A stretch of DNA of 64,000 nt, from positions 310,001 through 374,000 of the forward strand of contig JAFDVZ010000007.1 in assembly GCA_018268715.1 (NCBI GenBank), in the 5' to 3' direction. This document shows positions 42,878-51,740 of this stretch, in pieces; position 1 is the stretch's first letter, and every line of letters begins with the position of its first letter. The DNA is from Acidobacteriota bacterium. GTDB lineage: Bacteria > Acidobacteriota > Terriglobia > Bryobacterales > Bryobacteraceae. Made by a program: the position numbers and the translations under genes. The notes beneath the pieces are model-generated. The model saw only the letters and a program-made list of their open reading frames with translations. It had not been told where the DNA came from and made no database searches.

Positions 42878-43741
42878 TCACTTCATCTTGAGGTTGATCT
42901 TCCGCAAGTTGTTGTAGCTCACCCGCAGGCTGTCCACGGGATTGCCCTTGGTCTGGTCCTGTTCGACGATGTAGTGCTTGACGCCGATGTCCCGGCAGGC
43001 GCGCAGCATGGCCGGCGTGTCGAGAGTGCCCGTGCCGACTTCACGGAACGCGCCGGGCGGCACCTGTTCGTTGAACTGCACTGGCGTTCCGAAGGCTTCA
43101 TCCTTGAGATGCACCAGGTCGACGCGGCCTTTGTAGCGGCGCAGGAACTCCGACGCGGTGTTGCCCGCCACGGAGATCCAGAAGACGTCGACTTCCAGAT
43201 GCACCAGCTTCGGATCCCAGCGTTCGATGAGCACGTCCCAGGGCCGCTTGCCCGCGTCGCCCGCGAACTCGAAAGCGTGGTTGTGATAGCAGAACTGGAT
43301 GCCGGCCTTGGCGCACGCCTCGCCAGCCTTGTTCATCTTGTCGGCCAGGGCGCGGTAGGAGTCCAGATCGCCGCGTTCGGCCGGGGCGAGATAGGGCATC
43401 ACCATGAACTTCAGCCCGTACTTATTGGCCTGCTCGATGGCGCCGGACCAGGAGCCGGTCTTGGCCTTGCCGGTGATCAGGTCGGTGTCGAAATGGCCGC
43501 TCGGCGCGGTCATGCCGTTCTTTTTGAGCAGCGGCATTACCTGATCGATGTTGGCCTGCAGGATCTCGGCTTCCTTGTATCCGATTTTGGCGATCGCCTC
43601 GATGACGCCGTCGGGATCGTGCGGGAAGGTGTTCCGTACCGTATAGAGCTGGACGCCGAGCGGATTCGCGAACTGCGGCTTGGCCTTGGCGAACGCGGCG
43701 CTGGAGGCGAGCATGCCGGAGAGAAACGAACGGCGGTTCAT
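42878..43741 (-). CDS. Exported sugar phosphate isomerase/epimerase
   Basis: Start at ATG 43741 so that the protein begins with the twin-arginine signal MNRRSFLSGMLASSAAFAKA; an upstream in-frame start at 43759 adds six residues. TIM-barrel features include LGVQLYTVRNTF, FCYHNHAFEF, KLVHLEVDVFWISVAG (Glu/Asp metal ligands) and DLVHLKDE. It is the same family as the protein at 22893. It precedes the DegT gene by 17 bases and may share its sugar substrate. Confidence 0.82.
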   Translation of the reverse strand: MNRRSFLSGMLASSAAFAKAKPQFANPLGVQLYTVRNTFPHDPDGVIEAIAKIGYKEAEILQANIDQVMPLLKKNGMTAPSGHFDTDLITGKAKTGSWSGAIEQANKYGLKFMVMPYLAPAERGDLDSYRALADKMNKAGEACAKAGIQFCYHNHAFEFAGDAGKRPWDVLIERWDPKLVHLEVDVFWISVAGNTASEFLRRYKGRVDLVHLKDEAFGTPVQFNEQVPPGAFREVGTGTLDTPAMLRACRDIGVKHYIVEQDQTKGNPVDSLRVSYNNLRKINLKMK

Positions 43742-43762
43742 AGCACTACGAGCATACACGAA

Positions 43763-44395
43763 CTATTCCAGATCATGGTCGATCGCGTACCGGATCAGTT
43801 CCGCCGTGGTGCGCAGGCCCAGTTTCTCGAGGATTCGCGCCCGGTAGGTGCTGACCGTCTTCACGCTCAGGGCCAACTCGTCGGCTATCTCAGTGGGACG
43901 TTTGCCGGCGGCGAGTTTCTGTATCACGGTCAACTCACGATTCGACAGCGCCTGTGAGGTGGCCAGAGCCTCGGAGTTCTTGCCGCGCCTGGCTAACTCG
44001 TCGGCCAGGCCGGGAGTGAGATAGCGGCCGCCGGCCAGGATACGCTGCACGGCCCTGATGATTTCCGTCGCGTCGGCGTCCTTGGTGAGGTAGCCGTCGG
44101 CGCCCACCTGCATGGCGCGGATGCCGAACTCCGCCTCCGAGTACATCGAATAGACCAGCACGCCGAGGCGCGGGCATTCCGTCTTGAGTTCGTCCACCAG
44201 GTCGAGACCGCCCCGGCCGGGCAGGTTCAGATCCACCACCGCGGTGTCCCATTCACGGAGGCGGACCTGCTCGATGGCGGCCTGTTCATCGCCCGCGTAG
44301 CCGAAGTGCGAGCCCGGCAGCGCGGGCGCGAGAATCTGCTCCAGACCCCGGGCGATGGCCACGTGATCGTCGATGATCAGAATGCCGGCGCTCAT
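43763..44395 (-). CDS. NarL/LuxR-type response regulator
   Basis: 210 residues: receiver domain with [12 protein letters not shown] and [13 protein letters not shown] (phospho-Asp), then a LuxR-type helix-turn-helix ([16 protein letters not shown]...[23 protein letters not shown]). Its ATG overlaps the stop codon of the partner kinase (ATGA at 44395-44392), so the two are co-translated. It likely acts on the nearby divergent receiver genes and an unknown regulon. Confidence 0.93.
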   Translation of the reverse strand: MSAGILIIDDHVAIARGLEQILAPALPGSHFGYAGDEQAAIEQVRLREWDTAVVDLNLPGRGGLDLVDELKTECPRLGVLVYSMYSEAEFGIRAMQVGADGYLTKDADATEIIRAVQRILAGGRYLTPGLADELARRGKNSEALATSQALSNRELTVIQKLAAGKRPTEIADELALSVKTVSTYRARILEKLGLRTTAELIRYAIDHDLE

Positions 44396-45708
44396 AGGGT
44401 CCTTGGCGCTCCGGCGGCGCGGCGGAACGCCAGGTGGACGGCGATGGTCGTACCCTGGCCGGGCGCGGTCTGGATCGACAACGCGGCGCCGATCGACCGC
44501 GCCCGCTGCTGCATGCTCCTGAGGCCGAACGACGCCGGCAGGGCCTGGTCAAGGTCGAAGCCCGAGCCGTCGTCGCTGATGGTCAGCGTAAGTCCGGAAG
44601 CCGCCATCTGCAGGCGGATCGACGCCGTGGTGGCCCGCGCGTGACGGGCTACGTTGGTGAGGCTTTCCTGAACGATCCGGTATAGCGCCAGCCGCTGTCC
44701 GGACGAGAGCGCCAGTTCACCGCTGGCGATGACGTTCACCTCGACGCCCGCGCGCTGCTGGAACTCGCGGGCGTAGGCTTCGACGGCGACCCGCAGCCCC
44801 AGGTGGTCGAGGATGGCGGGGTGGAGGTCCGCCGCGATGCGGCGAGTGAGGCGGATTGCGGTCTCCACCGCGGTGAGCGCCCGCAGAAGGTTCTCGGACG
44901 CATCCGCCAGGGATCCGCCGCGCAGCCGTTGGTCGACCGAGGCGAGGTCCAGTTTTACTCCGGTCAGCAGTTGGCCGAGTTCGTCGTGCAGTTCGCGGGC
45001 GAGGGTGGCCCTCTCCTCTTCTCTCGCCACAATGAGGCGACCCGCCAACGATTGGACGTCGACAGGGCCGGCCGGCTCGAGCGCCAACTGATGTTCGAGA
45101 TCGCTGCGTTCCCGCTCTTTCCGTTCGAGGGCGGCGTTGGCCTCCCGTAAGTCCGCGTTCCCTCGTTGTAACTCCTGGGAGCGCTGGTAGAGTTCCAGTT
45201 CGAAGGCGGACAACGCGCCGGGGGTGGGTTGCCGCGGTTCGTCGCGGGCCCGCAGGAAGCGGGTGACGTCGTCGACGCGGTGAACAATCCAGCGGACCCG
45301 GCCGTCGGGGTCGAGCACCGGCGAGTTGACCGGGCTCCAGTAGCGCTGTTCGAAATCGCCGCCGTCGGCGGCGGGCCGCCGAATATCGTAGCGCTGAATG
45401 GCCATGGTGTCCGGCTCGCCGGTTCGCAGCACCCGTTCGAGAGAGTCGCGCAGGTTACGAACGCCGTCGGCGGTTCGATCGCCGGGGTTGTCGGGGAACA
45501 CCTCGAATATCCCTCGGCCGACGATATCTTCGCGGCGCGTCATGGTGTCGCGAAGGTAGGCCTGGGTGACCGCGACGATCACCAGGTCCGGCGTCAGGAT
45601 CAGACAGGACACGGGAGTGGACTCAAACAGGACGTGGAAGTCAGGGATCGGACTCGCGCCAGCCCTGGCCGCGCCCGTGCCTTCTCCGCCACTCATTGAA
45701 GCCGCCAT
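44392..45708 (-). CDS. Soluble PAS-domain histidine kinase (NarX/DesK-like)
   Basis: 438 residues with no membrane segment. An N-terminal PAS domain (about 20-160), a coiled coil (about 165-215), the HisKA_3 box [28 protein letters not shown] (phospho-His) and an HATPase_c domain ([25 protein letters not shown]). It phosphorylates the NarL-type regulator with which it overlaps. Bases 45709-45874 upstream are an operator-like region. The signal is intracellular. Confidence 0.92.
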   Translation of the reverse strand: MAASMSGGEGTGAARAGASPIPDFHVLFESTPVSCLILTPDLVIVAVTQAYLRDTMTRREDIVGRGIFEVFPDNPGDRTADGVRNLRDSLERVLRTGEPDTMAIQRYDIRRPAADGGDFEQRYWSPVNSPVLDPDGRVRWIVHRVDDVTRFLRARDEPRQPTPGALSAFELELYQRSQELQRGNADLREANAALERKERERSDLEHQLALEPAGPVDVQSLAGRLIVAREEERATLARELHDELGQLLTGVKLDLASVDQRLRGGSLADASENLLRALTAVETAIRLTRRIAADLHPAILDHLGLRVAVEAYAREFQQRAGVEVNVIASGELALSSGQRLALYRIVQESLTNVARHARATTASIRLQMAASGLTLTISDDGSGFDLDQALPASFGLRSMQQRARSIGAALSIQTAPGQGTTIAVHLAFRRAAGAPRTL

Positions 45709-45810
45709 CCTAAGTTCCTCGGCCTACTGACCGGCGCGCCGAACCGCGCGTCCGCACAAAAGGGCGCCACGCCAACGCGCGACCCCATGGTTTTCGAAAT
45801 TATAGCGCAA

Positions 45811-45831
45811 CTGTCAGTGAATGTCTGACAG
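45811..45831. promoter_or_regulatory. Operator-like inverted repeat in the divergent regulatory region
   Basis: CTGTCAG (45811-45817) and CTGACAG (45825-45831) form a perfect 7-bp inverted repeat around a seven-base spacer, between the divergent kinase and receiver genes. NarL-family proteins bind inverted heptamers, so this is a plausible autoregulatory site. Confidence 0.55.
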
Positions 45832-45874
45832 ACAATGCCGGAATTCAGGTCCAAACTCGGAGTCTCGGAGGAGA

Positions 45875-46267
45875 ATGAACGCCGTAACCGTCGTGATTGT
45901 CGAGGATAATCGGCAATGGCTCAGTCGTCTCAGCGCCGATGTCGCCGGCGTTCCGGGACTCTGCCTGGCGGGCACGGCGGACACGCCGGAAGTCGCGATG
46001 CGGATGGCGCGGGAAGTGCGTCCCCACATCATGATTCTCGATCTGTTTCTCGCCGGCGGCGGCAGCGGCGTCGATGTTCTGCGATTCCTGCGCGAACATC
46101 ACCTCGACACCAGGGTTATCGCCGTGACCGGCGCTCCAACCGCCGAATTACGGGCGGCGTGCTTGGAACTGGGCGCGCGGTATTTCCTGGATAAAGCCTT
46201 CGATTTCGACCAAATCCAGCCGGCTCTGCAGATTTTGGCGGACGAAGCGGCGCGATCCGCTCCCTAA
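45875..46267 (+). CDS. Single-domain response regulator receiver
   Basis: 130 residues, start at ATG 45875 behind GGAGGAG. The receiver fold has VVIVEDNRQWL, the phosphorylation site IMILDLFLAGGG, IAVTGAP and the Lys in FLDKAFDFDQ. No output domain. It is divergent from the NarL-type kinase/regulator pair and could be a phosphate sink or partner for that kinase. Confidence 0.85.
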   Translation: MNAVTVVIVEDNRQWLSRLSADVAGVPGLCLAGTADTPEVAMRMAREVRPHIMILDLFLAGGGSGVDVLRFLREHHLDTRVIAVTGAPTAELRAACLELGARYFLDKAFDFDQIQPALQILADEAARSAP

Positions 46268-46343
46268 ACGCCTTCCGAAATTCCTACAGCAACATCAGAC
46301 TCCTCCTACAAGAAATCCGGTATGGACGCTCTACTCTCGAATT

Positions 46344-46808
46344 GTGACCGTTCGTGACAGTAGGATCGGGCGGGCCCCAAGGATGACCTTTCCGATGCTC
46401 CCTTCAAAAGATGCTGGTTCCCGCCGCGACCGAACCGTGCTGCTTGTCGACGATAACGATGCGGTGCGGAGGGTGATGCAGGAATACCTGGAGATGTGTG
46501 GGTACACCGTCGTCGCCGCGGAAGGCGGCAGCCAGGCGCTGACGATCGCCGAGCAGTGGGGCGAGAAGATCGACGCGCTGGTGGCCGATGTCATGATGCC
46601 GAAGATGACAGGGGTCGAACTGGCGGAGCGCCTGACGACGAGGCTGCCGCAGCTGCGGGTCGTATTCGTGTCCGGATTCCTTGGAGACGCGCTGGCTCGG
46701 ACGGTGCAGTCGATGAGCGCAGCGCGCCTGTTGAGAAAGCCGTTCGGTTTCACCGAGTTGGTGGACGAAATCGCCAGCCTGTTCGGCGACGGGGAAGTTA
46801 CACCTTAA
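46344..46808 (+). CDS. Single-domain response regulator receiver (CheY-like)
   Basis: 154 residues from GTG 46344 (ATG 46383 is also possible). The receiver domain has VLLVDDNDAVRRVM, the phosphorylation site ALVADVMMPKMTG, VVFVSGF and LLRKPFGFTELV. Its stop overlaps the convergent Gfo/Idh/MocA gene by 11 bases. Directly upstream, TCCTACA occurs at 46282-46288 and 46304-46310, 22 bases apart, a possible activator site. Confidence 0.85.
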   Translation: MTVRDSRIGRAPRMTFPMLPSKDAGSRRDRTVLLVDDNDAVRRVMQEYLEMCGYTVVAAEGGSQALTIAEQWGEKIDALVADVMMPKMTGVELAERLTTRLPQLRVVFVSGFLGDALARTVQSMSAARLLRKPFGFTELVDEIASLFGDGEVTP

Positions 46809-48222
46809 CGAGGCTTCGCAGGACGCCATCCCACGGGGCGCGGTACCGCGTCGTACACATTGCCGCCGCCTCCTTGTCTCCCACGATCACTTCCTTTTCC
46901 GGGTCCCAATGAATCGTACGGCCGCCGAGGCGCAACGATAGGTTACCCAAGTTGCAGATGACCGCGGTCCGGTGCCCTAACTCGAGATCGCAGAAGGGCT
47001 TGTTGCGGGACTTCATGCAATCGATCCAATCGCGCTTATTCGCCACGAACATCTGCTCTTCGAGCGCCATGGAGCGGGCGAAGTCAGGAGGCGCGGCGGA
47101 GTTGGGAGCGGCGCCTTCGATCCAGGGCCGCGGTTTTTCGTCGCTATACACCGGGCCGCCGGCCGGATGGCCCATGAAGCGCGGAATCTGGTTGGTGGGG
47201 TCGCCGTGCATTTCCGAGACGACGCGGTTGGCGCCGAGCAAGAGGTTGCCCTTCGAGCCGAGGATGGCACCGCCGGTTGTGTCGCGGTATGCGTTGGCCT
47301 CACGCACGCCCATGTTCATCATGAAGCCGGGGAACTCGTAGAGGCACTGTTGCAGGTCAGGGGTTTCGCCATCGTCCTCGAGCGTGTAACGACCGCCGAA
47401 GGACACGACCTTGGAGGGCCCCTTCACTCCCATGACGAGGAGAAACGCCGCCACGCTGTGGGCGCCGAGGTTGGTCAACTGGCCGCCCGAGTAATCCCAG
47501 AACCATCGGAAATGATACAGGCCGCGGTGGGCCTGATACCTGCGTTTGGGCGCGGGGCCGAGCCAGAGGTCGTAGTCGAAGTCAGCCGGCGGATCGGCGA
47601 CGGAGGTCTTGCCGAAACCGGGATAAACATTGCGGCCGCCCGCGCCGAGGTGCACCATCTGGATACGGCCGAGTTCGCCGCTTTCCACGATCTTCTTCGC
47701 GGCCAGGTGGGCCGGGTTGTGGTTGCGCTGCGTGCCCACCACGACCACCCGCTTGTACTTGCGCATGGCTTCGAGCATCCACTTACCTTCGTCGATATAG
47801 ACGGTGAGCGGCTTTTCGACGTAGACGTCCTTGCCGGCGGCGCAGGCCATGATGGTGAGCAGGGCGTGCCAGTGATCGGGCGTCGCCACCACTACCCCGT
47901 CGATGTCCTTGTTCTCGTACATCTTCCGGAAGTCGGTGTAGCCCTTGGCGTTGGGGTTTTCAAGGAACGCCAGCCCTTCTTCGAGGCGCGGTTTGTAGAC
48001 GTCGCACATGGCTACGCGGTCGACGTCCGGGAAGGACTTCTTGAAGTTGCCGGCGTGCTGCTTGCCGATGAGTCCGAAGCCGATGAAGCCGATGCCGGGG
48101 CGTTCGTTGGCTCCCAGGACCCGGCTGTAGGAGGCCGCGGTCATGGCGGTGATTGCGCTGCTCATGAATCCGCGGCGCGTGGATGGTTTCTGCTCCTGTT
48201 GCGGGTGGTGCTGCTGCGACAT
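46798..48222 (-). CDS. Exported Gfo/Idh/MocA oxidoreductase
   Basis: 474 residues with a twin-arginine signal (STRRGFMSSAITAMTAA). The Rossmann fold has IGFIGFGLIGKQHAG, then VYVEKPLTVY (EKP Lys) and a long sugar-binding domain. I use ATG 48222; an upstream alternative adds nine residues. Its N-terminal part overlaps the 3' end of the upstream ORF at 47960-48955 in another frame. It is a second copy of the family in this window (see 28236). Confidence 0.86.
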   Translation of the reverse strand: MSQQHHPQQEQKPSTRRGFMSSAITAMTAASYSRVLGANERPGIGFIGFGLIGKQHAGNFKKSFPDVDRVAMCDVYKPRLEEGLAFLENPNAKGYTDFRKMYENKDIDGVVVATPDHWHALLTIMACAAGKDVYVEKPLTVYIDEGKWMLEAMRKYKRVVVVGTQRNHNPAHLAAKKIVESGELGRIQMVHLGAGGRNVYPGFGKTSVADPPADFDYDLWLGPAPKRRYQAHRGLYHFRWFWDYSGGQLTNLGAHSVAAFLLVMGVKGPSKVVSFGGRYTLEDDGETPDLQQCLYEFPGFMMNMGVREANAYRDTTGGAILGSKGNLLLGANRVVSEMHGDPTNQIPRFMGHPAGGPVYSDEKPRPWIEGAAPNSAAPPDFARSMALEEQMFVANKRDWIDCMKSRNKPFCDLELGHRTAVICNLGNLSLRLGGRTIHWDPEKEVIVGDKEAAAMCTTRYRAPWDGVLRSLVKV

Positions 48223-48955
48223 TCTCTCTCGCTGTCCTTTCGACCGCACATTCTATAACGGGTGGTTCTGTGGTGCTAGCGGCCTGGGGTTCGGGTTGGG
48301 CCAGGTTCGCCGGGACCCCCGAGCACCCAGAAGCGGTTGACTGCGAGGGAGTTGTCGCGGTCTCAGGTTCGTTTGGGAGTTCGGGGCCAGAGGCGCCGAA
48401 GTCGGGAACGGGGGGAAGGTCGATGGGGAATTCCGGGGCGAGGGGCTCGCGTCGGAGGCGCATGTAGGTGTTGAGAGCGCGGTCGGCCAGGCTCGAGTAC
48501 ATGCGGAGATAGCGTTCGAAGAGCAGGAGCGAGGGGTTGAGCGCGAGCGAGGCCTGGACGGCCAGGGCCTGGCGTTCGATGGGCTCGACGCCGCTCCACT
48601 GCCTGTCGACCTCCTCGAGATCGCGGGCCATCTGCATTTGAAGTGTGGCGGTGTGCATGCGCCAAGTCTGGCGGATCTGGAACTTGTAGACGGCGAACTC
48701 GCCGAGGACGTCCCATTCGAGGGCGTCGCGTGGGGTGAGTCGGGCGGAGTAGGCCGACTTCATGCCTTCGAGGACTTTCGCTTCGGCGTCCGAGATGGGG
48801 AGCACGCGCGCCAGGAGACCGTGTTTGATGGAGTTGGCCGAGGCGGTCTTCTTGCCCTGGGCGGTGGTGGGGCCACGAGACCTGGCTCCGTTGGCGCGCG
48901 AGGCTGCTTTCTGCGCCTCGGTCGCCCGCCGTTTTGGTGTTTCTTCGCTGTTCAC
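47960..48955 (-). CDS. Hypothetical protein with a conserved N-terminal signature; long overlap
   Basis: 331 residues from GTG 48955. The N-terminus (SRANGARSRGPTTAQGK...ANSIKHGLLAR) is a well-known signature of an uncharacterised acidobacterial/planctomycete family. A helical region follows (about 60-190), then a Pro/Thr-rich tail. The last about 88 codons (48222 to 47960) overlap the coding start of the oxidoreductase in another frame and look like low-quality translation. Loss of the native stop is likely. Function unknown. Confidence 0.6.
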   Translation of the reverse strand: MNSEETPKRRATEAQKAASRANGARSRGPTTAQGKKTASANSIKHGLLARVLPISDAEAKVLEGMKSAYSARLTPRDALEWDVLGEFAVYKFQIRQTWRMHTATLQMQMARDLEEVDRQWSGVEPIERQALAVQASLALNPSLLLFERYLRMYSSLADRALNTYMRLRREPLAPEFPIDLPPVPDFGASGPELPNEPETATTPSQSTASGCSGVPANLAQPEPQAASTTEPPVIECAVERTARENVAAAPPATGAETIHAPRIHEQRNHRHDRGLLQPGPGSQRTPRHRLHRLRTHRQAARRQLQEVLPGRRPRSHVRRLQTAPRRRAGVP

Positions 48956-49139
48956 CGGAATAACTGCCTTTCTACTTTCAGAGTAAGGGGTGGGTCGGGG
49001 AAGTCGACTGGATCGAAACTGGGAAGTTATTGAGTTATCGGGAAATATTTCGTTGGGAGTTTTGTGAACGGCGATTTTCGGGGTATGGATTTCTCACAGA
49101 GGGCACGGCGGGGGGCGGAGATCACAGAGGATTTGGAGC

Positions 49140-49253
49140 GTGGCGGAGCCAGATATTCAGGTCGTGTTGAATGAGGCCGGCGAGCCCACGGCGGTGATTG
49201 TGCCGATCGCTCTTTGGAGGGAGATCGCTTCCGGGCGCGAAACGGCCTGCTGA
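49140..49253 (+). pseudogene. Truncated Phd-like antitoxin fragment
   Basis: From GTG 49140 (GGAG in the leader) the frame reads AEPDIQVVLNEAGEPTAVIV and continues PIALWREIASGRETAC, then stops at 49251. This is the N-terminal half of a Phd-like (prevent-host-death) antitoxin; the expected continuation is of the LKSE type. One deleted base near 49250 (TGCTGAAG instead of TGCCTGAAG) would explain the stop. No toxin is adjacent. Bases 48956-49139 have no other gene. Confidence 0.5.
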
Positions 49254-49544
49254 AGTCCGGGGGTGTGCGGCGGGCTCAGGCGATTCGGATCGTTGGTTTG
49301 GTTCGGGATATCCAGCGCCGGTTCAGCCGCTGTCGGCACTTCGACCTTGAGGGTTACCGTGCTTGGCTCCGGCGCTCGGTCGCCCTCTTCGAGGAGGCCT
49401 TCCAGATGGAGTTCAATCGCCTCTCGAATGTTGCGCTCGATTTCGGCGAGGTCCTTTCCGGTTGGAGGTGCTCCCCGGCAGGTCCGGAACGTGTGCGGAG
49501 GGGTTATTGGGTCCGCGCTCGATGACTACCGTGTACTTTTTCAT
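49157..49544 (-). pseudogene. hicB: Frameshifted HicB antitoxin
   Basis: ATG 49544 opens KKYTVVIERGPNNPSAHVPD and LPG, the HicB N-terminus. The frame then goes wrong near 49455-49465; the correct continuation DLAEIERNIREAIELHLEGL appears in the next frame, then LLEEGDRAPEPSTVTLKVEV. One extra base in AACCGGAAAGGAC explains it. The second frame runs to a stop at 49157, so the tail is also altered. The gene is dead. Confidence 0.72.
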
Positions 49545-49609
49545 TTCATCTCGTTCAATTGCGCTTGCGTGAAGACGCTTTTGAGCGTGCCTGGATGATC
49601 TTGAAGCAC
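49541..49609 (-). pseudogene. hicA: C-terminal remnant of a HicA toxin
   Basis: A short frame VLQDHPGTLKSVFTQAQL followed by NEMK and a stop overlaps the HicB ATG (ATGA-type). It is the classic HicA ending. Everything upstream is missing: the DUF5615 gene ends only six bases away, so the hicA 5' part has been replaced. Confidence 0.55.
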
Positions 49610-49614
49610 GGGCC

Positions 49615-49947
49615 CTACCCGAGCGCCAGGAACGACTGCACCTCGTCCGCGCAGAATGCGGCGATTTGAGTGGATCTCGATCGGAGAAGGTCCTCAATCG
49701 CACGCGTCGAACAATTCCCGAGGCGGATCCAGATCACTTTCGGAGGAAAGCCGCACACGTAGCTTCGCTGGCGGAAATCGGCGTCCTTGCTCACGATGGC
49801 CAAGCCGTTGCTGACCGCGTACGCCCAAACGTCGCCGTCCTGGGCGGACCGCAATCCTACGTCGCGAACATGTACGGAACCTGGATAGCAGTCCGCTAGC
49901 TTGCGCGGAAGCCCGGCGGACAGGTTCTCGTCAAACAGGAGTCTCAC
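49615..49947 (-). CDS. DUF5615 PIN-like toxin candidate
   Basis: 110 residues from GTG 49947, overlapping the stop of the DUF433 gene (GTGA). RLLFDENLSAGLPRKLAD gives the acidic PIN-like motif, and HVRDVGLRSAQDGDVWAYA and IVSKDADFRQRS further conserved acidic residues. The DUF433-DUF5615 pair is a recognised toxin-antitoxin arrangement; DUF5615 resembles VapC-type RNases. The gene looks intact, unlike the neighbouring toxin-antitoxin genes. Confidence 0.82.
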   Translation of the reverse strand: MRLLFDENLSAGLPRKLADCYPGSVHVRDVGLRSAQDGDVWAYAVSNGLAIVSKDADFRQRSYVCGFPPKVIWIRLGNCSTRAIEDLLRSRSTQIAAFCADEVQSFLALG

Positions 49948-50168
49948 GCCGGCACGGATACCAAGCGCCTTTCCCGGTCGGCAGCAAAGGCGAGACAAGC
50001 CCGAAGGTCCGAGGCGGTCAGGTCGGGAAAATCGTCGAGAATTTCGGCTTCACTCATTCCGGAAGCCATGTAGTCCAGGACGTCATAGACCGTGATGCGA
50101 AGCCCCCGCACACATGGCTTGCCGCCCATTTTGCCGGGCTCGATCGTGATGATCTGGCTGTAGTCCAT
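49944..50168 (-). CDS. DUF433 antitoxin candidate
   Basis: 74 residues from ATG 50168 (GAAGGGAT upstream). DYSQIITIEPGKMGGKPCVR and GLRITVYDVLDYMASGMSEAEI are hallmarks of DUF433, a winged-helix antitoxin. Overlap with the downstream DUF5615 gene (GTGA) indicates coupling. An in-frame start seven codons upstream is possible. Intact. Confidence 0.82.
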   Translation of the reverse strand: MDYSQIITIEPGKMGGKPCVRGLRITVYDVLDYMASGMSEAEILDDFPDLTASDLRACLAFAADRERRLVSVPA

Positions 50169-50255
50169 TCGCGGATCCCTTCGTCTCAACTATTGTCGCG
50201 CAAAGCCGCCGCCGAGTTGGAGGATGTCCAGTTCGATGGGGTAGGTGGAACTCGT

Positions 50256-50432
50256 TCAGCGGTGAGGGGTCAAACTGGCGGCGTTCGTGGAATTACTTCG
50301 CTGACTGATCGTCTCGACGTTCTCCAAGGCTTCCACTAGCGTTGCGCGGACCGTCGAGGTGTCCCCCGCATGGGCCAACTGCAGCGTGACCACCACCACC
50401 GCACCCGTCTCCGTGTCCACCGCATGCTCCGT
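50256..50432 (-). pseudogene. Transposase fragment (DDE type, EHAVDTETGAVV)
   Basis: This frame reads EHAVDTETGAVVVVTLQLAH and AGDTSTVRATLVEALE, the segment around the first catalytic Asp of IS1182/IS5-like transposases (AVDLETGAVVAVT...GDTTTL). It stops at 50256. No start, no second or third catalytic residue and no inverted repeats were found. It is a relic. Confidence 0.5.
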
Positions 50433-50454
50433 TTATGGGCCAGGTGCGGACACA

Positions 50455-50845
50455 AAACCAGAGTGTCGTGTTCCCCAATCAGGCGTGCGGCATTGCGGAC
50501 GCGCATCGTCTTGAGGTGTTGGAGCAGGAAGGCTTCAGACAACAAGGTGAAGCCGGCGCCGGTTCTGGCCCAGGACACGGCCACGCGATGGACACCGCGC
50601 CGGGAACACTCCACCCTTGGGTGCGGGCGTTCAGATAGGTGGGGTGGTGGAAGAAGTTCAAGTCGCGCCAGGCGAGGGCTTCGGTGTCGCAGGCGTTGGA
50701 TGGCGCCCCGCACAAGGGACACGCAAAGGTGGGGCTGCGCGGGAAGCGTCAGGTAGATGTCAAGGTTGCCGGCCTCGACAGCGGGTCGACCACCCAGGGG
50801 GAGCAGCAGCCCCAAGGCCGCTTGGAGGAGTTCATTGTCCTGCTT
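50455..50845 (-). pseudogene. Degraded ISL3-family transposase N-terminus
   Basis: Several frames read pieces of an ISL3 (IS204/IS1001/IS1165) transposase: DNELLQAALGLLLPL and LDIYLTLP, then CGAPSNACDTEALAWRDLNF and FHHPTYLNAR in another frame, then HPRVECSRRGVHRVAVSWAR and TGAGFTLLSEAFLLQHL in a third. At least two frameshifts separate them. The zinc-ribbon and helix region is present, but no DDE core follows; instead the other transposase fragment begins. Bases 50846-51026 show nothing else. Confidence 0.5.
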
Positions 50846-51026
50846 GGGGTTCAGATCTGCCAGGATAGCGGGTTCCACACAACCCGGGAAGGACGCCGCG
50901 AACGGATGGTCCACTCTGCCCACCCACGGGAATCACAAGGGGATCGCGTTCCTGTTCCGTTGCCCGTCGATGGGATAGCGGCGCCAGGACGGTGCTCGCC
51001 GTCAAGGAGGCCGCTAGGAGGTATCT

Positions 51027-51470
51027 TCATCTGACGAGTCGCCATCCTTGCTCGGCTTTCTGGAACATGAACTTGCCCTCTATCTTCTGGCGCTGCCCTT
51101 TGCGTGCCCGTTGCTTACCGAAGAACCTAGGATTGAAAGCGTCGAGTCCACCGCCAGGCCATCCGGGAACTGCAGTGAAACTGTCTCCGCCGAATGGTCC
51201 GGCCCCCCACATACAGTTGCCGAGAAACTCGATCTCTGCGGTCCAATCCATCTCGTACACTTTCACGCCGTTCATTTCCTGATCAACTCCGTTTGTCTTG
51301 TCGAAGGACACGAGCTTGATGAGCCCATTGGACTGATTGTGAATCTGCTGTTCAAGTTGGGCGCTCCCAGCAGACGGTGATGGTCGTCCACCAACACAGG
51401 CTGACTGAACAATAGTCACCAGCAATGCACTCAGGAGTGCCGGAAGTCGAAGTCGGTGCTGCACGTTCAT
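51027..51470 (-). CDS. Lipoprotein, unknown function
   Basis: 147 residues from ATG 51470 (AGGAG nine bases upstream). The N-terminus NVQHRLRLPALLSALLVTIV ends in the lipobox QSAC. The mature part has TNGVDQEMNGVKVYEMDWTA and GKFMFQKAEQGWRL, which looks like a compact extracytoplasmic fold. No family is recognised. It is an apparently intact gene in an eroded area. Bases 51471-51740 are its promoter side and hold no other gene. Confidence 0.65.
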   Translation of the reverse strand: MNVQHRLRLPALLSALLVTIVQSACVGGRPSPSAGSAQLEQQIHNQSNGLIKLVSFDKTNGVDQEMNGVKVYEMDWTAEIEFLGNCMWGAGPFGGDSFTAVPGWPGGGLDAFNPRFFGKQRARKGQRQKIEGKFMFQKAEQGWRLVR

Positions 51471-51740
51471 AATGTCCATCTCCTGTTGTGTCGCGTTCCG
51501 AAGATGATTACCGGTTTCTCGCCGCCGATGTCGATCCTCATCAGTGATTGCGTTTCCGTCTCTCAGCGAGGTACTCACAAACTTACCCGGGCGATGAGTT
51601 GTCTGGTCCGGCCAAGCTTAGGTTAGTGGCTCAGCGCACGAAGTTCCCTAAAGTGGTCCTGACTGTAGAACCGTGAGCTTTCGCTAGACTACTATGCCCG
51701 CGACGACTCGAGTTGCGAACCGTTCCCCCCTTTACCCATC

